Positions 45,574 to 57,405 of a stretch of DNA of 64,000 nucleotides are shown in pieces; position 1 is the first letter of the stretch; the number at the start of each line of letters is the position of its first letter. Origin of the DNA: Elusimicrobia bacterium GWA2_62_23 (GTDB lineage Bacteria > Elusimicrobiota > Elusimicrobia > Elusimicrobiales > UBA9959); assembly GCA_001799635.1 (NCBI GenBank), contig MGTV01000037.1, positions 62,001-126,000 on the forward strand, in the 5' to 3' direction. The position numbers and the translations under genes are program-made. The notes beneath the pieces are model-generated. The model did no database searches. It was not told the origin of the DNA and saw nothing but the letters and a program-made list of their open reading frames with translations.

Positions 45574-46473
45574 ATGGGTATGCAAGGGGAAGAAAGAAGA
45601 TCCGGCTGGCGCATCTGGCTTTACCTTACGCCGGTCTATATCCTGGTGGCCGTGCCGCTGGTCAAGTGGACCATGAAGCTTAACTCCGGGGACATGAACC
45701 TTTCCAAGGACGAATACGGCGCCTTCAATTCCCCCGACGGCGAGATAAAGCGGGAGAAAAAGAAGGAGTACGACCCCGGACTCAGCGATATCGGCTACAC
45801 CATCCGCTACCGCTCCGGCAAGGAAGGCGAAGAAGAAGGCGCTGTTACGCAGGCCGGTGAAGGCGCGAAGTCCGGCGCCGGTCAGGCCGGCACGGACAAG
45901 GCGGCCGGGCAGAAGCAGCAACCTAAGCCGGAGGCCGGCCAGTACCGCCAGCAGTCGGCCAACCAGGCCGCCCTGCAGGCCCAGGGCACTCCCGACAGGT
46001 CCTACATGAAGTTCGGCGCCCAAAAAGGCTACCTCACCGCCGCGGTGGGCAAGGCCATGAATAACCCCAAGGCCGTGGCCGCCCTGATGAACAATTCCTG
46101 GGTGGTAAAGGGCTTTTTGGCCAGGGACACCACCAAGAACGCGCTCGGCAGCGCGCAGGGCCTGCAGAACTATCTCGCCAATCCCAAGAACGTCAGCAAT
46201 TTCCTCGGCAACCCGGTGGTACAGGCGGCCATGCAGAACCCCGCCGTGGTCAACGCCTTCGCCTCCAGCGCCATGGCCACCGCAATGATCAACTCACCCG
46301 CGGTACAGAGCATGCTCCAGAACCCGCAGGCCGTCTCCCAAATGATGACGAACAATCCTGAAGTTATGCAAGCCCTGATGAACCCCAATGTTATGGGCGC
46401 CCTGATGAACAACCCGCAGACCGCGGGCCTGGCGGCCTCGCTCGGCGGCGGCATGGGCGGCGTAAAAAGGTAA
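45574..46473 (+). CDS. Membrane-anchored protein with STI1-like NP-repeat C-terminus, function unknown
   Basis: 299 aa; N-terminal TM segment; LQNPQAVSQMMTNNPEVMQALMNPNVMGALMNNPQ. Confidence 0.75.
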   Translation: MGMQGEERRSGWRIWLYLTPVYILVAVPLVKWTMKLNSGDMNLSKDEYGAFNSPDGEIKREKKKEYDPGLSDIGYTIRYRSGKEGEEEGAVTQAGEGAKSGAGQAGTDKAAGQKQQPKPEAGQYRQQSANQAALQAQGTPDRSYMKFGAQKGYLTAAVGKAMNNPKAVAALMNNSWVVKGFLARDTTKNALGSAQGLQNYLANPKNVSNFLGNPVVQAAMQNPAVVNAFASSAMATAMINSPAVQSMLQNPQAVSQMMTNNPEVMQALMNPNVMGALMNNPQTAGLAASLGGGMGGVKR

Positions 46474-46569
46474 CTGCCACCTCCCGCGCTTTTCCCGTTG
46501 ACATAAATCAACCAAAAGTCCTATATTGCCTTTAGGCCCAAAGGCCTACCCGTGTTTTTAGGAGGTTCC

Positions 46570-47778
<1,209 letters not shown>

Positions 47779-47796
47779 TCCCTGTCGGACCCGGAA

Positions 47797-47829
47797 AACC
47801 CCGCGGAAGAACTCCGCGGGGTTTTTTTA
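47797..47829 (+). terminator. Rho-independent terminator between the two S8 protease genes
   Basis: aaccccgcgg-aagaact-ccgcggggttttttt. Confidence 0.88.
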
Positions 47830-47849
47830 TTTGGTAAAATCATCTTTCA

Positions 47850-49118
47850 ATGAAAATAACCGCCGCCCTCTTCTGCCTGCTGGCCGCCGGCCCCGTTTTC
47901 GCCGCGCAGCAGATAATAACTTTCGGCCCCTCTTCCGACCCGGCCTCCCGCCGGCTGGCGGTGGAATCCCGCGACGGCGTGGTAATAAAAGACCTTGAAC
48001 TGATAGACGCGGTACTGGCCGAATTCCCGGCCAAGACGAAGCGCGCCGACCTCCTCAGGCTGCCCGGCGCGGCCGCCGTGGAGGACGACGAGGAATTATA
48101 CTGGCTGGGCGCCGAAGAAACCCCTGTCTCCCTGCAAACCGCGGCCGCCCTGGCCGCCGGCCTGCTGGAAGGCGCCCCGCCGCCGACCGCGCCCCCGGCC
48201 GTGCCGCCGGCCGTTTCCACCGCCCCCCTCGTGGCGCCCATCTACGTCAGCACGGTCAGCGTGGAGGGCAAGGCCGACCACATGTCCTGGGGTACCGCCA
48301 AGATGCGGGCCTACGACGTCTGGCCCGTCACCAAAGGCGCGGGCGCGCGCGTGGCGGTGCTGGACACCGGCGTGGACTGCGCGCACCCGGACCTGGCCCC
48401 CAACTGCGGCAAGGGACACAACGTCCTCAACCCGCGCCTGCCGCCCGACGACGACAAAGGCCACGGCACCCATGTCTCCGGCATCATCGCCGGGGCGCTC
48501 AACTGGAAAGGCGCGGTGGGCCTGGCCCCCGAGGCCACCATACTCCCCGTAAAAGTCCTTAACAGCAGCGGCAGCGGCAAGGTCTCCGAGATAATCGAAG
48601 GCATAACCTGGGCCGTAAAGAACAAGGCGGACATAATAAACATGAGCCTCGGCGCCCCCAAATTCTCCGAGGCGCAGGGTAAAGCGGTAAAGGCCGCGCG
48701 CGCGGCCGGCGTGCTGGTGATCTGCGCGGCCGGCAACGACAAGGGCGCGGTGAATTACCCGGCCGCTTACCCCGAGGCGCTGGCCGTCACCGCGCTGGCC
48801 TTTGACAACACCCTTGCTTCATTCTCGTGCAAAGGGCCGGAAACCGATTTCATCGCCCCCGGCGTCAGGATCTTCTCCGCCGCCCCCGGAGGGAGCTTCC
48901 TGGCGGCCAACGGCACCTCCCAGGCGGCGCCCCACGTATCGGGCCTGGCCGCGCTGGCCGTAGCGCTCGGCGTAAGGGGCCCCGACGCGCTGGAAAAGGC
49001 CCTGGCCAGGGCCTCGGTCAGCCTCGGGCTGCCGGCCTACTACGAAGGCTACGGCGTGCCGGTGGCCCCGCGGCTGCTCAAATACGTCCAGGCGGAACAG
49101 GCGGCGCAGCCGAAGTAA
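47850..49118 (+). CDS. Subtilisin-like S8 serine protease, second copy
   Basis: 422 aa; VAVLDTGVDCAHPDL, GHGTHVSGIIAG, NGTSQAAPHVSG; Pro/Ala-rich linker after the propeptide. Confidence 0.94.
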   Translation: MKITAALFCLLAAGPVFAAQQIITFGPSSDPASRRLAVESRDGVVIKDLELIDAVLAEFPAKTKRADLLRLPGAAAVEDDEELYWLGAEETPVSLQTAAALAAGLLEGAPPPTAPPAVPPAVSTAPLVAPIYVSTVSVEGKADHMSWGTAKMRAYDVWPVTKGAGARVAVLDTGVDCAHPDLAPNCGKGHNVLNPRLPPDDDKGHGTHVSGIIAGALNWKGAVGLAPEATILPVKVLNSSGSGKVSEIIEGITWAVKNKADIINMSLGAPKFSEAQGKAVKAARAAGVLVICAAGNDKGAVNYPAAYPEALAVTALAFDNTLASFSCKGPETDFIAPGVRIFSAAPGGSFLAANGTSQAAPHVSGLAALAVALGVRGPDALEKALARASVSLGLPAYYEGYGVPVAPRLLKYVQAEQAAQPK

Positions 49119-49143
49119 CCCCCTCCGCCCGACAATCGGGATA

Positions 49144-49214
49144 GGGGACGCTGATTCCTAATTCCTAATTTTTAAGGAACCTCCGCCAATTAGAAATTAG
49201 GGATCAACGTCCCC
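49144..49214. repeat. 71-bp palindromic REP/MITE-like element, same family as 11479..11567
   Basis: ggggacgctgattcctaattcctaatt (49144-49170) against aattagaaattagggatcaacgtcccc (49188-49214): imperfect 27-bp inverted repeat. Confidence 0.82.
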
Positions 49215-49221
49215 TAAAGAA

Positions 49222-49247
49222 AAAGGCCCGGGTCACCCCGGGCCTTT
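49222..49247 (-). terminator. Rho-independent terminator
   Basis: Minus strand aaaggcccggggtgacccgggcctttttcttt downstream of the 49266..49994 gene. Confidence 0.7.
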
Positions 49248-49265
49248 CTCATTACCCCTCCGGCT

Positions 49266-49994
49266 TTACCAGCCGAAGCCCTCACCGGTCATCTGTTCCA
49301 GGCGCTGGTCCACTATCTTGGCCTTGTTGGCCTTGCGGGTCTCAATGTTCTTCTTGAGCTTGCCGATCTCGCGCTCCATGTGCCTCACGCGCAGCTCCTG
49401 CCCCCTGGTCTTCAGGTCGAAGAGCTCGCCCAGCTTGGCCTTCAGGCTTTCCTTGATGGCCTTCTTCTCGGAGTCCGTGGCGTTGCCGTATTTCACCGAG
49501 AGTTCCTTGGTCTCGAACTCGAGCGCCAGGGCGCGCACGGCGTCCTTTTCAATGCTCTCGTCCTTCTCCATCTTACCCACGGCGAACAGCTTGCCGGACA
49601 TCTGCAGTATCATCCTGTACTTGGCGGGAGCCGTCTCGCGCAGCCCGGCCACTTTCGCCGCGAAGGCGGGGTCGTGCTTCTTTATCACGGCCAGGGTTTC
49701 CTCTTCCGAGAGGAACCCGGGGCCGCCGGCGCCCTTGCCGCCGCGCGCCATCATCTTCTTCTTGATCATCATCTGCTGCATGCCGGGGTTCATGCCGGGG
49801 CCGCCGCCGAATTTGCCCTGGCCCGCGCCGAAGCCGGCGCCAGGACCTCCGGGCATCATGCCGGGGCCGCCGCCCTCGTCCATCATTTCGGCCCCGGGTC
49901 CGTCGTCCTCGGGGCCCTCCTGCGCCAGCACCGACACGGCGGGCACGGCGGTCAGCGCCAGCACGCCCATCCATAACACGAGTTTCTTGTTCAT
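49266..49994 (-). CDS. Secreted Spy/CpxP-like protein with Gly/Met-rich N-terminal region
   Basis: 242 aa; signal peptide; GPGMMPGGPGAGFGAGQGKFGGGPGMNPGMQQMM; long charged helices at the C-terminus. Confidence 0.6.
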   Translation of the reverse strand: MNKKLVLWMGVLALTAVPAVSVLAQEGPEDDGPGAEMMDEGGGPGMMPGGPGAGFGAGQGKFGGGPGMNPGMQQMMIKKKMMARGGKGAGGPGFLSEEETLAVIKKHDPAFAAKVAGLRETAPAKYRMILQMSGKLFAVGKMEKDESIEKDAVRALALEFETKELSVKYGNATDSEKKAIKESLKAKLGELFDLKTRGQELRVRHMEREIGKLKKNIETRKANKAKIVDQRLEQMTGEGFGW

Positions 49995-50012
49995 ATAGCC
50001 TCCATTCTTCCT

Positions 50013-50483
50013 TTAAGCGTTCTCACTCACGGCCGCCGCGTCGTCTTCCAGTTCGCTGTAGCGGTAATCCCAGTCCCCGGCCGAAGCCGACAGGTCCGTC
50101 TGCTCCTGATACACCGAATATTCCACCGAATCCAGATTGGCGTCCAGGCCGCTGTTCCAGGCCAGCTCTTTGCCGGCGGGGCTGGTAAAGGCGAAGACGC
50201 CGCCCAGCACCGAGGCCAGGGCCCCGGACAGCAGCGCTTCCCGCCAGCCGAAAGAGAAGGCGCCGCGGCGGGCGTTCCTGGCGGCGCTCATGACCGCGGC
50301 CAGCACCGAGGGCCGGGGTTCAGCGCTGAAAGCGGCCAGGCGGCCGCCGGCCAGCCTGAGGGCCTCGAGCTCGCCCCGGCAGGCGGCGCACCCCGGCAGG
50401 TGGGCCTCTACCCCGGCCTTCAGGCCGGCGTCGGCTTCCCCGTAAAGGTAAAGTATTAGTTTCTCACCGTATTCGCAGCTCAT
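50013..50483 (-). CDS. Anti-sigma factor with zinc-finger (HxxxCxxC) domain
   Basis: 156 aa; MSCEYGEKLILYLYGEADAGLKAGVEAHLPGCAACRGELEAL; one TM segment. Confidence 0.82.
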   Translation of the reverse strand: MSCEYGEKLILYLYGEADAGLKAGVEAHLPGCAACRGELEALRLAGGRLAAFSAEPRPSVLAAVMSAARNARRGAFSFGWREALLSGALASVLGGVFAFTSPAGKELAWNSGLDANLDSVEYSVYQEQTDLSASAGDWDYRYSELEDDAAAVSENA

Positions 50484-50521
50484 AACCGTCTCCTATCCAT
50501 ATAACGCCCGGTCGCCCGGTT

Positions 50522-51088
50522 TTATTGCATTTCTTTTTCGAGTTTTTCGCGCAGCCTGGCGGCCGCCCGGCTCATGCGGGCCAGCACCGTGCCGATGGGC
50601 ACCTTCAGCGCTTCCGCTATTTCCTTGAACGAGAGTTCCGAGTAATGCCGCAGGTAGAAGACCTCGCGCTGGTCTTCCGACAGGGAGGCCAGGGCCGCGT
50701 CTATGCGCCGCCCCAGGTCCTTGCCGTAAAAGGCCTGCTCCGGCCCCGGCTCGGCCGAAGCCAGGAAGTCGGCGGGGCCTGCCTGGCCGTCCGGGCCTTC
50801 CAGCGCCACCTCGCCCCTGGCCGCCCGCCGGCGGAACTGGTCCATGGCCGCGTTACGCGCCACGGTGAACAGCCAGGCCTTGAATTTTTCCTTCTCCCCG
50901 TAAGCGCCCGGATTCTTTACCAGCTTCAGGAACACTTCCTGAAAAACGTCCTCGGCCGCGTCCTGCCGGCCGGTCAGGCGCAGCAGGTAGCCGTAGAGGG
51001 CCGCCTTGTGCCGCTCCATCAGCAGGCCGAGGGCCTCCGGGTCGCCGGCCTTGAAGGCCGCCGCGAGTTCGGCGTCGGTCAGTTCCAT
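50522..51088 (-). CDS. ECF-family RNA polymerase sigma factor
   Basis: 188 aa; LLRLTGRQDAAEDVFQEVFLKLVKN, AWLFTVARNAAMDQFRRR, LSEDQREVFYLRHYSELSFKEIAEALKVPIGTVLARMSRA. Confidence 0.94.
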   Translation of the reverse strand: MELTDAELAAAFKAGDPEALGLLMERHKAALYGYLLRLTGRQDAAEDVFQEVFLKLVKNPGAYGEKEKFKAWLFTVARNAAMDQFRRRAARGEVALEGPDGQAGPADFLASAEPGPEQAFYGKDLGRRIDAALASLSEDQREVFYLRHYSELSFKEIAEALKVPIGTVLARMSRAAARLREKLEKEMQ

Positions 51089-51145
51089 CCGCCGCCCCGC
51101 GCCGCTTTTGTGCCGCTGAAGGATAATTTCATAGGATATTCTATC

Positions 51146-53212
51146 TTGCGCCGTCTTAATATTATTCTTTTATTCCTCGTCTTTCAATCCCGGCCCTGCC
51201 TGGCCGGCGAGGCGCACGAATTTTACCTCAGGGGCGACCTGTCCAAAGCCGCCTCGGCCTATTTCCAGGACGCCGCCGGAGACCCCGCCTCCGCGCGCCC
51301 ACTGCTCAATGCCGCCATGTGCCTCAAGCAGGCGGGCCGCTACTACGACGCCGCCCTGGCCATGACGCGGGCCCTGGAACGCGAACCGCATAACCCGGAC
51401 ATCTACTCGGAACTGGGCTGGCTGCGCTTCCACCTGGCCGACTATACCGGCGCCAGCTCCGCTTTCGAGACCGCCATCCGCATCCAGGAGCTGCACCCGA
51501 GGGCGGAACTGGGCCTGGCCAGCGTTTACGCCAACCTGGAGCAGAAGGACCGGGCCCTGGCCCACCTCGACAAATTCCGCCAGCTGCGCCCGGATTTCGC
51601 CGGCGTGGACTATATCCTGGCCTGGAACTACATGAACTTCAAGATGTACGGCGAAGCCGAGGAGGCGCTGATAGAGGCCCTGCGCAAAGACCCGTCGTTC
51701 ACCGAGGCCCGCCTGCCGCTGGCCGGCATCTACGCCAGGCAAGGCAAGTTCAACGAGGCCTGGAACCAGTACTACCGCGTGCTGGACTACGCGCCAGGCC
51801 ACCCGGTAGCCTCCAAGATGATGAAGGTGCTGGAAGGCAAGCTCACCAAGCAGCCCGAAGAGATCCGCCCCCCTTTCCGCATCACCAGGCCCCTGGTGAT
51901 GGAGCCCCTGGAGGCCACGGAGAGCCTCTCCTCCTCGGTGAAGATCCGCGTGGGCATAGGGGCCACCGCCACCGGCAAGCAGGGGCGCAACAACCTGCTG
52001 CGGCTGAAGTCCTTCGAGGGCCTGACCGTGACCGGCAAACGCAGCGGCAAAATTTTCGCCCGCATCCCGCCCGACGTATCCTGGACCTTCCTCCACGAAA
52101 GCGGCCGCGTGGTGCTCAAGGACCCCGCCGGCAAGGTTTACGGGCGCTTCACCGGCGCGCTGCTGGTGAAACCGGCCGCGCCCGGCGGCACGGTCATCTT
52201 CGACGCCGACCGCAGGACCAATAACCCCTGGTTCCGCGGGGCGGACCGGCAGTACCGCGGTTACATAGAACTCTGGCCCGTGCCGGGCCGCGGCATAGGC
52301 ACGGTGAACGTGCTGGAGACCGAGCTGTACCTGCTCGGCGTGGTGCCGAGCGAAGTGGCCCCGCAGTGGCCCTACGAGTCGCTCAAGGCGCAGGCGGTGC
52401 TCGCCCGCACCCAGGTGCTCATCCGCCGCGCGCGCGGCGGCCAGCACCGCAAAGAAGGCTACCACCTCTGCGACGGCCAGCATTGCCAGGCCTATAAAGG
52501 CAAGTCCATAGAAGCCAACACCACCACGCGCGCGGTAGTGGAAACTGAAGGCGAGATCCTCACCTACCACGGCCGCCCCGCCTACACTTTCTACCATTCC
52601 AATTGCGGCGGCTGGATCCAGGCGTCGAAGGAAGTCAACGGCTGGGGCCATTCCCCCTACCTGGTGAGCAAGGCCGACGGCCACCCGGACCACCCCGAAG
52701 CGCCGCTGGACCCCTGGAGCTGGAACCTGTGGATCACCGGCAACCCGGGGGCCAACTGCAATTACCCGGGGCGCGTGCGCGCTTCGGAATACCGCTGGAT
52801 GAAGATCATCCGCCAGAAGGACATGACCTTCCGCGTCAACAAGGACTACGCCGTGGGCGAGGTGCTCAACATCATACCCCTGAAGCGCGCCCCTTCGGGC
52901 AACGTCAATTCGCTGCGCGTGGTGGGCTCGAAGAAGACCGTGGACGTGACGCGCGAGCACCTCATCCGCAACCTGCTGGGGTTCAGTTCGCTCAAAAGCA
53001 CGCTCTTCAAGATAGAGATAAACCGCCACAAGGACGGCAAGGTGCGCAACTACTGGATCTACGGCGGCGGCTGGGGTCACGCCATAGGTATGTGCCAGAG
53101 CGGCGCGGCGGGCCTCGCCGGCAAACACGGAAAGTCCTACCGGGAGATAATCGAGTTCTACTTCCCAGGCACCAGCCTGCGCCGCATCAAATACGTAAAA
53201 AAGAACAAATAA
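51146..53212 (+). CDS. TPR-repeat protein fused to a SpoIID/LytB domain
   Basis: Probable TTG start giving LRRLNIILLFLVFQSRPCLAGEAHEFYLRGDL; TPR repeats; ELYLLGVVPSEVAPQWPYESLKAQAVLARTQ; GWGHAIGMCQSGAAGLA; part of ORF 50525..53212. Confidence 0.85.
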   Translation: MRRLNIILLFLVFQSRPCLAGEAHEFYLRGDLSKAASAYFQDAAGDPASARPLLNAAMCLKQAGRYYDAALAMTRALEREPHNPDIYSELGWLRFHLADYTGASSAFETAIRIQELHPRAELGLASVYANLEQKDRALAHLDKFRQLRPDFAGVDYILAWNYMNFKMYGEAEEALIEALRKDPSFTEARLPLAGIYARQGKFNEAWNQYYRVLDYAPGHPVASKMMKVLEGKLTKQPEEIRPPFRITRPLVMEPLEATESLSSSVKIRVGIGATATGKQGRNNLLRLKSFEGLTVTGKRSGKIFARIPPDVSWTFLHESGRVVLKDPAGKVYGRFTGALLVKPAAPGGTVIFDADRRTNNPWFRGADRQYRGYIELWPVPGRGIGTVNVLETELYLLGVVPSEVAPQWPYESLKAQAVLARTQVLIRRARGGQHRKEGYHLCDGQHCQAYKGKSIEANTTTRAVVETEGEILTYHGRPAYTFYHSNCGGWIQASKEVNGWGHSPYLVSKADGHPDHPEAPLDPWSWNLWITGNPGANCNYPGRVRASEYRWMKIIRQKDMTFRVNKDYAVGEVLNIIPLKRAPSGNVNSLRVVGSKKTVDVTREHLIRNLLGFSSLKSTLFKIEINRHKDGKVRNYWIYGGGWGHAIGMCQSGAAGLAGKHGKSYREIIEFYFPGTSLRRIKYVKKNK

Positions 53213-53240
53213 AAAACCCCGCGGAGTCCGCGGGGTTTTT
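53213..53240. terminator. Bidirectional rho-independent terminator
   Basis: aaaaccccgcgga-gtccgcggggttttt between convergent genes. Confidence 0.85.
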
Positions 53241-53254
53241 CTTCTGACCCCCTC

Positions 53255-54262
53255 CTACTTTACTTCCCAGGCGTCGGGTCCGGCGAGCAGGGCTTCCAGC
53301 TCGTGCTCGCGGGTGTGCGCCACGTCCTTTACCTGGCCGTAGTACAGCTCCTCGAAAGAGGGCTTGGAGGTGGAGAGGAAGACGCCGAACGGCACCGGCA
53401 GCTCCGGCTGGGTGAAGCCGCTGAGGAGGTAAGCCATTTCGGCGTTGGTCTCGTCGTAAACGGCGACCTCGGCCGGGACCCGGCCGGGCTCGAAGGAGAC
53501 GACCGAAGGCTTGAAGCCCTTGAAGACTATGCCCTTGTCCCTGTTCTTGCCGAACACCAGAGGCTTGCCGTGCTCCACGCGCAGTATCACGTCCTCGCGG
53601 GTCTCCGGGTTCTTGAGCGGGTCGAATTCCTTGTCCGAGAACGGCACGCATTTCTGGAAGATCTCCACGAAAGTGGTGCCGTTGTGCTTGGCGGCGCGCT
53701 CGAGGATGGCGGTGGTGCCGGGCAGGTCATTGTCCAGGCCGCGCGCGACGAAGGTGCAGTCCAGGCCCACCGCGAAGCGGGCCGGGTTGAACGGGTAATC
53801 TATGGAGCCGGCCGGCGTGCTCTTGGTCTTGGTGCCGGGCTGGGTGGTAGGCGAGGCCTGGCCCTTGGTGAGCGCGTAGATGCGGTTATTGAACAGCACG
53901 ATCTTGAGACCTATGTTGCGGCGGATGGCGTGCATCATGTGGTTGCCGCCTATGGAGAGGCCGTCGCCGTCGCCGGTGATCACCCAGACCGCCAGGTCCG
54001 GGTTGGCCAGCTTCACGCCGGAAGCCACCGCGGCCGCGCGGCCGTGGATGGAGTGGAAGCCGTAGGTGTTGACGTAGTACGGGAAGCGGCTGGAGCAGCC
54101 GATGCCGGAGATGACGGCGTACTTCTCGTGCGGCAGGCCCATACCCGCGAACACCTTCTGCATCATGTTGAGAATGGCGAAATCGCCGCAGCCGGGGCAC
54201 CACTTGACCGGCAGCCCGGAGGCAAAATCCTTGGCGGTGAGCTTTACGGGTTCCATTTCCAT
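53255..54262 (-). CDS. korB: 2-oxoacid:ferredoxin oxidoreductase beta subunit
   Basis: 335 aa; KWCPGCGDFAIL, HGRAAAVASGVKLANPDLAVWVITGDGDGLSIGGNH, LFNNRIYALTKGQ (TPP binding). Confidence 0.9.
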   Translation of the reverse strand: MEMEPVKLTAKDFASGLPVKWCPGCGDFAILNMMQKVFAGMGLPHEKYAVISGIGCSSRFPYYVNTYGFHSIHGRAAAVASGVKLANPDLAVWVITGDGDGLSIGGNHMMHAIRRNIGLKIVLFNNRIYALTKGQASPTTQPGTKTKSTPAGSIDYPFNPARFAVGLDCTFVARGLDNDLPGTTAILERAAKHNGTTFVEIFQKCVPFSDKEFDPLKNPETREDVILRVEHGKPLVFGKNRDKGIVFKGFKPSVVSFEPGRVPAEVAVYDETNAEMAYLLSGFTQPELPVPFGVFLSTSKPSFEELYYGQVKDVAHTREHELEALLAGPDAWEVK

Positions 54263-54263
54263 G

Positions 54264-56135
54264 TTATCTGCCCCCCAGGACTTCTTTGATCTTGGCGAGC
54301 ACCTCGTCCGAATTCAGCGGCTGGCCTTGCACCTTGTTCAGGCCTATGGCCTCCAGCAGGTACTCCGAACGCAGGATCAGGCGCAGCTGGCCGGTGTTCT
54401 CTTCCGGCAGCAGCACCTTTTTAAAGCGTTTGAGCAGCGCTCCCAGGTCCGGCGGCAGCGGCCAGACATGGCGCAGGTGCACGGAGGAGACCTGCAGCCC
54501 GGCCTTGCGGGCCTCGAACACCGCGGAGGTGATGGCGCCGTAGGTAGACCCCCAGCCCAGCACCAGCAGCTCGCCTTCGGCCTGGCCGTTTATCCTGGTG
54601 GGCGGGATCTCCCTGGCCACGCCGGCTATCTTTTCGGCGCGGATGCGCGTCATCGTCTCGTGGTTCTCTGGGTCGTAACTGATGGCGCCGCTGCCGTCAG
54701 CCTTCTCCAGGCCGCCTATGCGGTGCTCGTAGCCCTTGAGCCCCGGCCAGGCCCAGGGGCGGGCCAGCGTCTTAGGGTCGCGGCTGTAAGGCTTGAAGTC
54801 CGCGGGCGCCGGCAGAGGGGCGACCTCGAACTTGGGCAGCTCTGAAAGCTTGGGGATGCGGAACGGCTCCGAGCCGTTGGACAGGTAGGAATTGGACAGC
54901 ACTATCACCGGGGTCATGTACTTGACCGCGATGCGGGCGGCCTCCAGCGTGGTATTGAAGCAGTCCGCGGGGCTCGCCGCGGCCATCACCACCAGCGGGC
55001 ATTCGCCGTGCCGGCCGAACACGGCCTGCAGCAGGTCGCTCTGCTCGGTCTTGGTGGGCAGGCCGGTGGAGGGTCCGCCGCGCTGCACGTCTATGATCAC
55101 CATGGGCAGTTCGGTGATGACGCCCAGGCCTATGGCCTCTATCTTTAGCGACAGGCCGGGGCCGGAAGTGCCGGTGGCGGCCAGTTCACCGCCGAAAGCC
55201 GCGCCCACGGTGGAGCACATGGCGGCTATCTCGTCTTCGGCCTGGAACACCACCACGTCCGACGAGCGGTGCTTGGAAAGGGTGTGAAGGATCTCCGAGG
55301 CCGGGGTGATGGGGTAGGAGCCGTAAAAAAGTTTTTTCTTCAGGAGCTTGGCCGCGGTGATGAGCGCGTAGGCGGCGGCCTCGTTGCCGGTAAGGTTGCG
55401 GTACTTGCCCGGGGCCACGGGCCCCTTCTTCAACTGGAAGCGCGCGTCGAAGATCTCTGTGGTTTCGGCGTAGTCGTAGCCGGCCTCCAGCGCTTTCATG
55501 TTGGCCTCGGCCAGTTCGGGGGCTTTTTTGAACTTGGTCTTTATCCACTCCTTGGTGGGCCCCAGCGGCAGCCCGTACATCCAGAACATGATGCCGAGCA
55601 TGTAAAAATTCTTGCACTTCTGCGCCTGCGCGGGCGGCAGGCCGGAATCCTTCAGGGTGTTCTCGGTCAGCTTGGTGGCCGGCACGCCTATGACGCGGTA
55701 GTTGGCCAGGGTGCCGTCCTCGAGAGGGTTGGAGGTGTAACCGGCCTTGGCGAGCGAGGCCTGGGCGAAAGCGTCCGAATTGGCGATGATGACCGAGCCC
55801 TTGTCGAGACTCTTGAGGTTGACGGCCAGGGCGGCGGGGTTCATTACCACCAGCACGTTGGGTTTATTGCCCGGGGTGAGCACCGAATCGTCGCCGAAAC
55901 TGATCTGGAAGCCGCTGACGCCGGCCAGGGTGCCGGCCGGGGCGCGGATCTCCGCGGGGTAGTCGGGGAGGGTGCTGAGGTCGTTGCCGGCCACGGCGGT
56001 GGCGTTGGCGAACTGGCTGCCCACCAGTTGTATGCCGTCGCCCGAGTCCCCGGCGAAACGGACGGTGACCGAGTTGAGTTCGCTTACGTTCACGTTCTTG
56101 CCTGGTTCAGCCATTTTCGGCACCTCTGTGAGCAC
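54264..56135 (-). CDS. korA: 2-oxoacid:acceptor oxidoreductase alpha subunit with N-terminal gamma domain
   Basis: 623 aa; VRFAGDSGDGIQLVGSQFA, YPITPASEILHTLSKH, GPSTGLPTKTEQSDLLQAVFGRHGECP. Confidence 0.9.
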   Translation of the reverse strand: MLTEVPKMAEPGKNVNVSELNSVTVRFAGDSGDGIQLVGSQFANATAVAGNDLSTLPDYPAEIRAPAGTLAGVSGFQISFGDDSVLTPGNKPNVLVVMNPAALAVNLKSLDKGSVIIANSDAFAQASLAKAGYTSNPLEDGTLANYRVIGVPATKLTENTLKDSGLPPAQAQKCKNFYMLGIMFWMYGLPLGPTKEWIKTKFKKAPELAEANMKALEAGYDYAETTEIFDARFQLKKGPVAPGKYRNLTGNEAAAYALITAAKLLKKKLFYGSYPITPASEILHTLSKHRSSDVVVFQAEDEIAAMCSTVGAAFGGELAATGTSGPGLSLKIEAIGLGVITELPMVIIDVQRGGPSTGLPTKTEQSDLLQAVFGRHGECPLVVMAAASPADCFNTTLEAARIAVKYMTPVIVLSNSYLSNGSEPFRIPKLSELPKFEVAPLPAPADFKPYSRDPKTLARPWAWPGLKGYEHRIGGLEKADGSGAISYDPENHETMTRIRAEKIAGVAREIPPTRINGQAEGELLVLGWGSTYGAITSAVFEARKAGLQVSSVHLRHVWPLPPDLGALLKRFKKVLLPEENTGQLRLILRSEYLLEAIGLNKVQGQPLNSDEVLAKIKEVLGGR

Positions 56136-56228
56136 GCTGGGCCGCTGGACTTGCGGCGCAGATTTATACTACAAATTATAATATAAATCTTCAAACCCGC
56201 CTCCGGGCGGCCAGGACAAGGATTTTAA

Positions 56229-57389
<1,161 letters not shown>

Positions 57390-57405
57390 TTTTCACGGAG
57401 AACCT

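Noticed and set aside
51170-53128. 652-aa minus-strand ORF
   Set aside because: Antisense to the TPR-SpoIID gene; no domain
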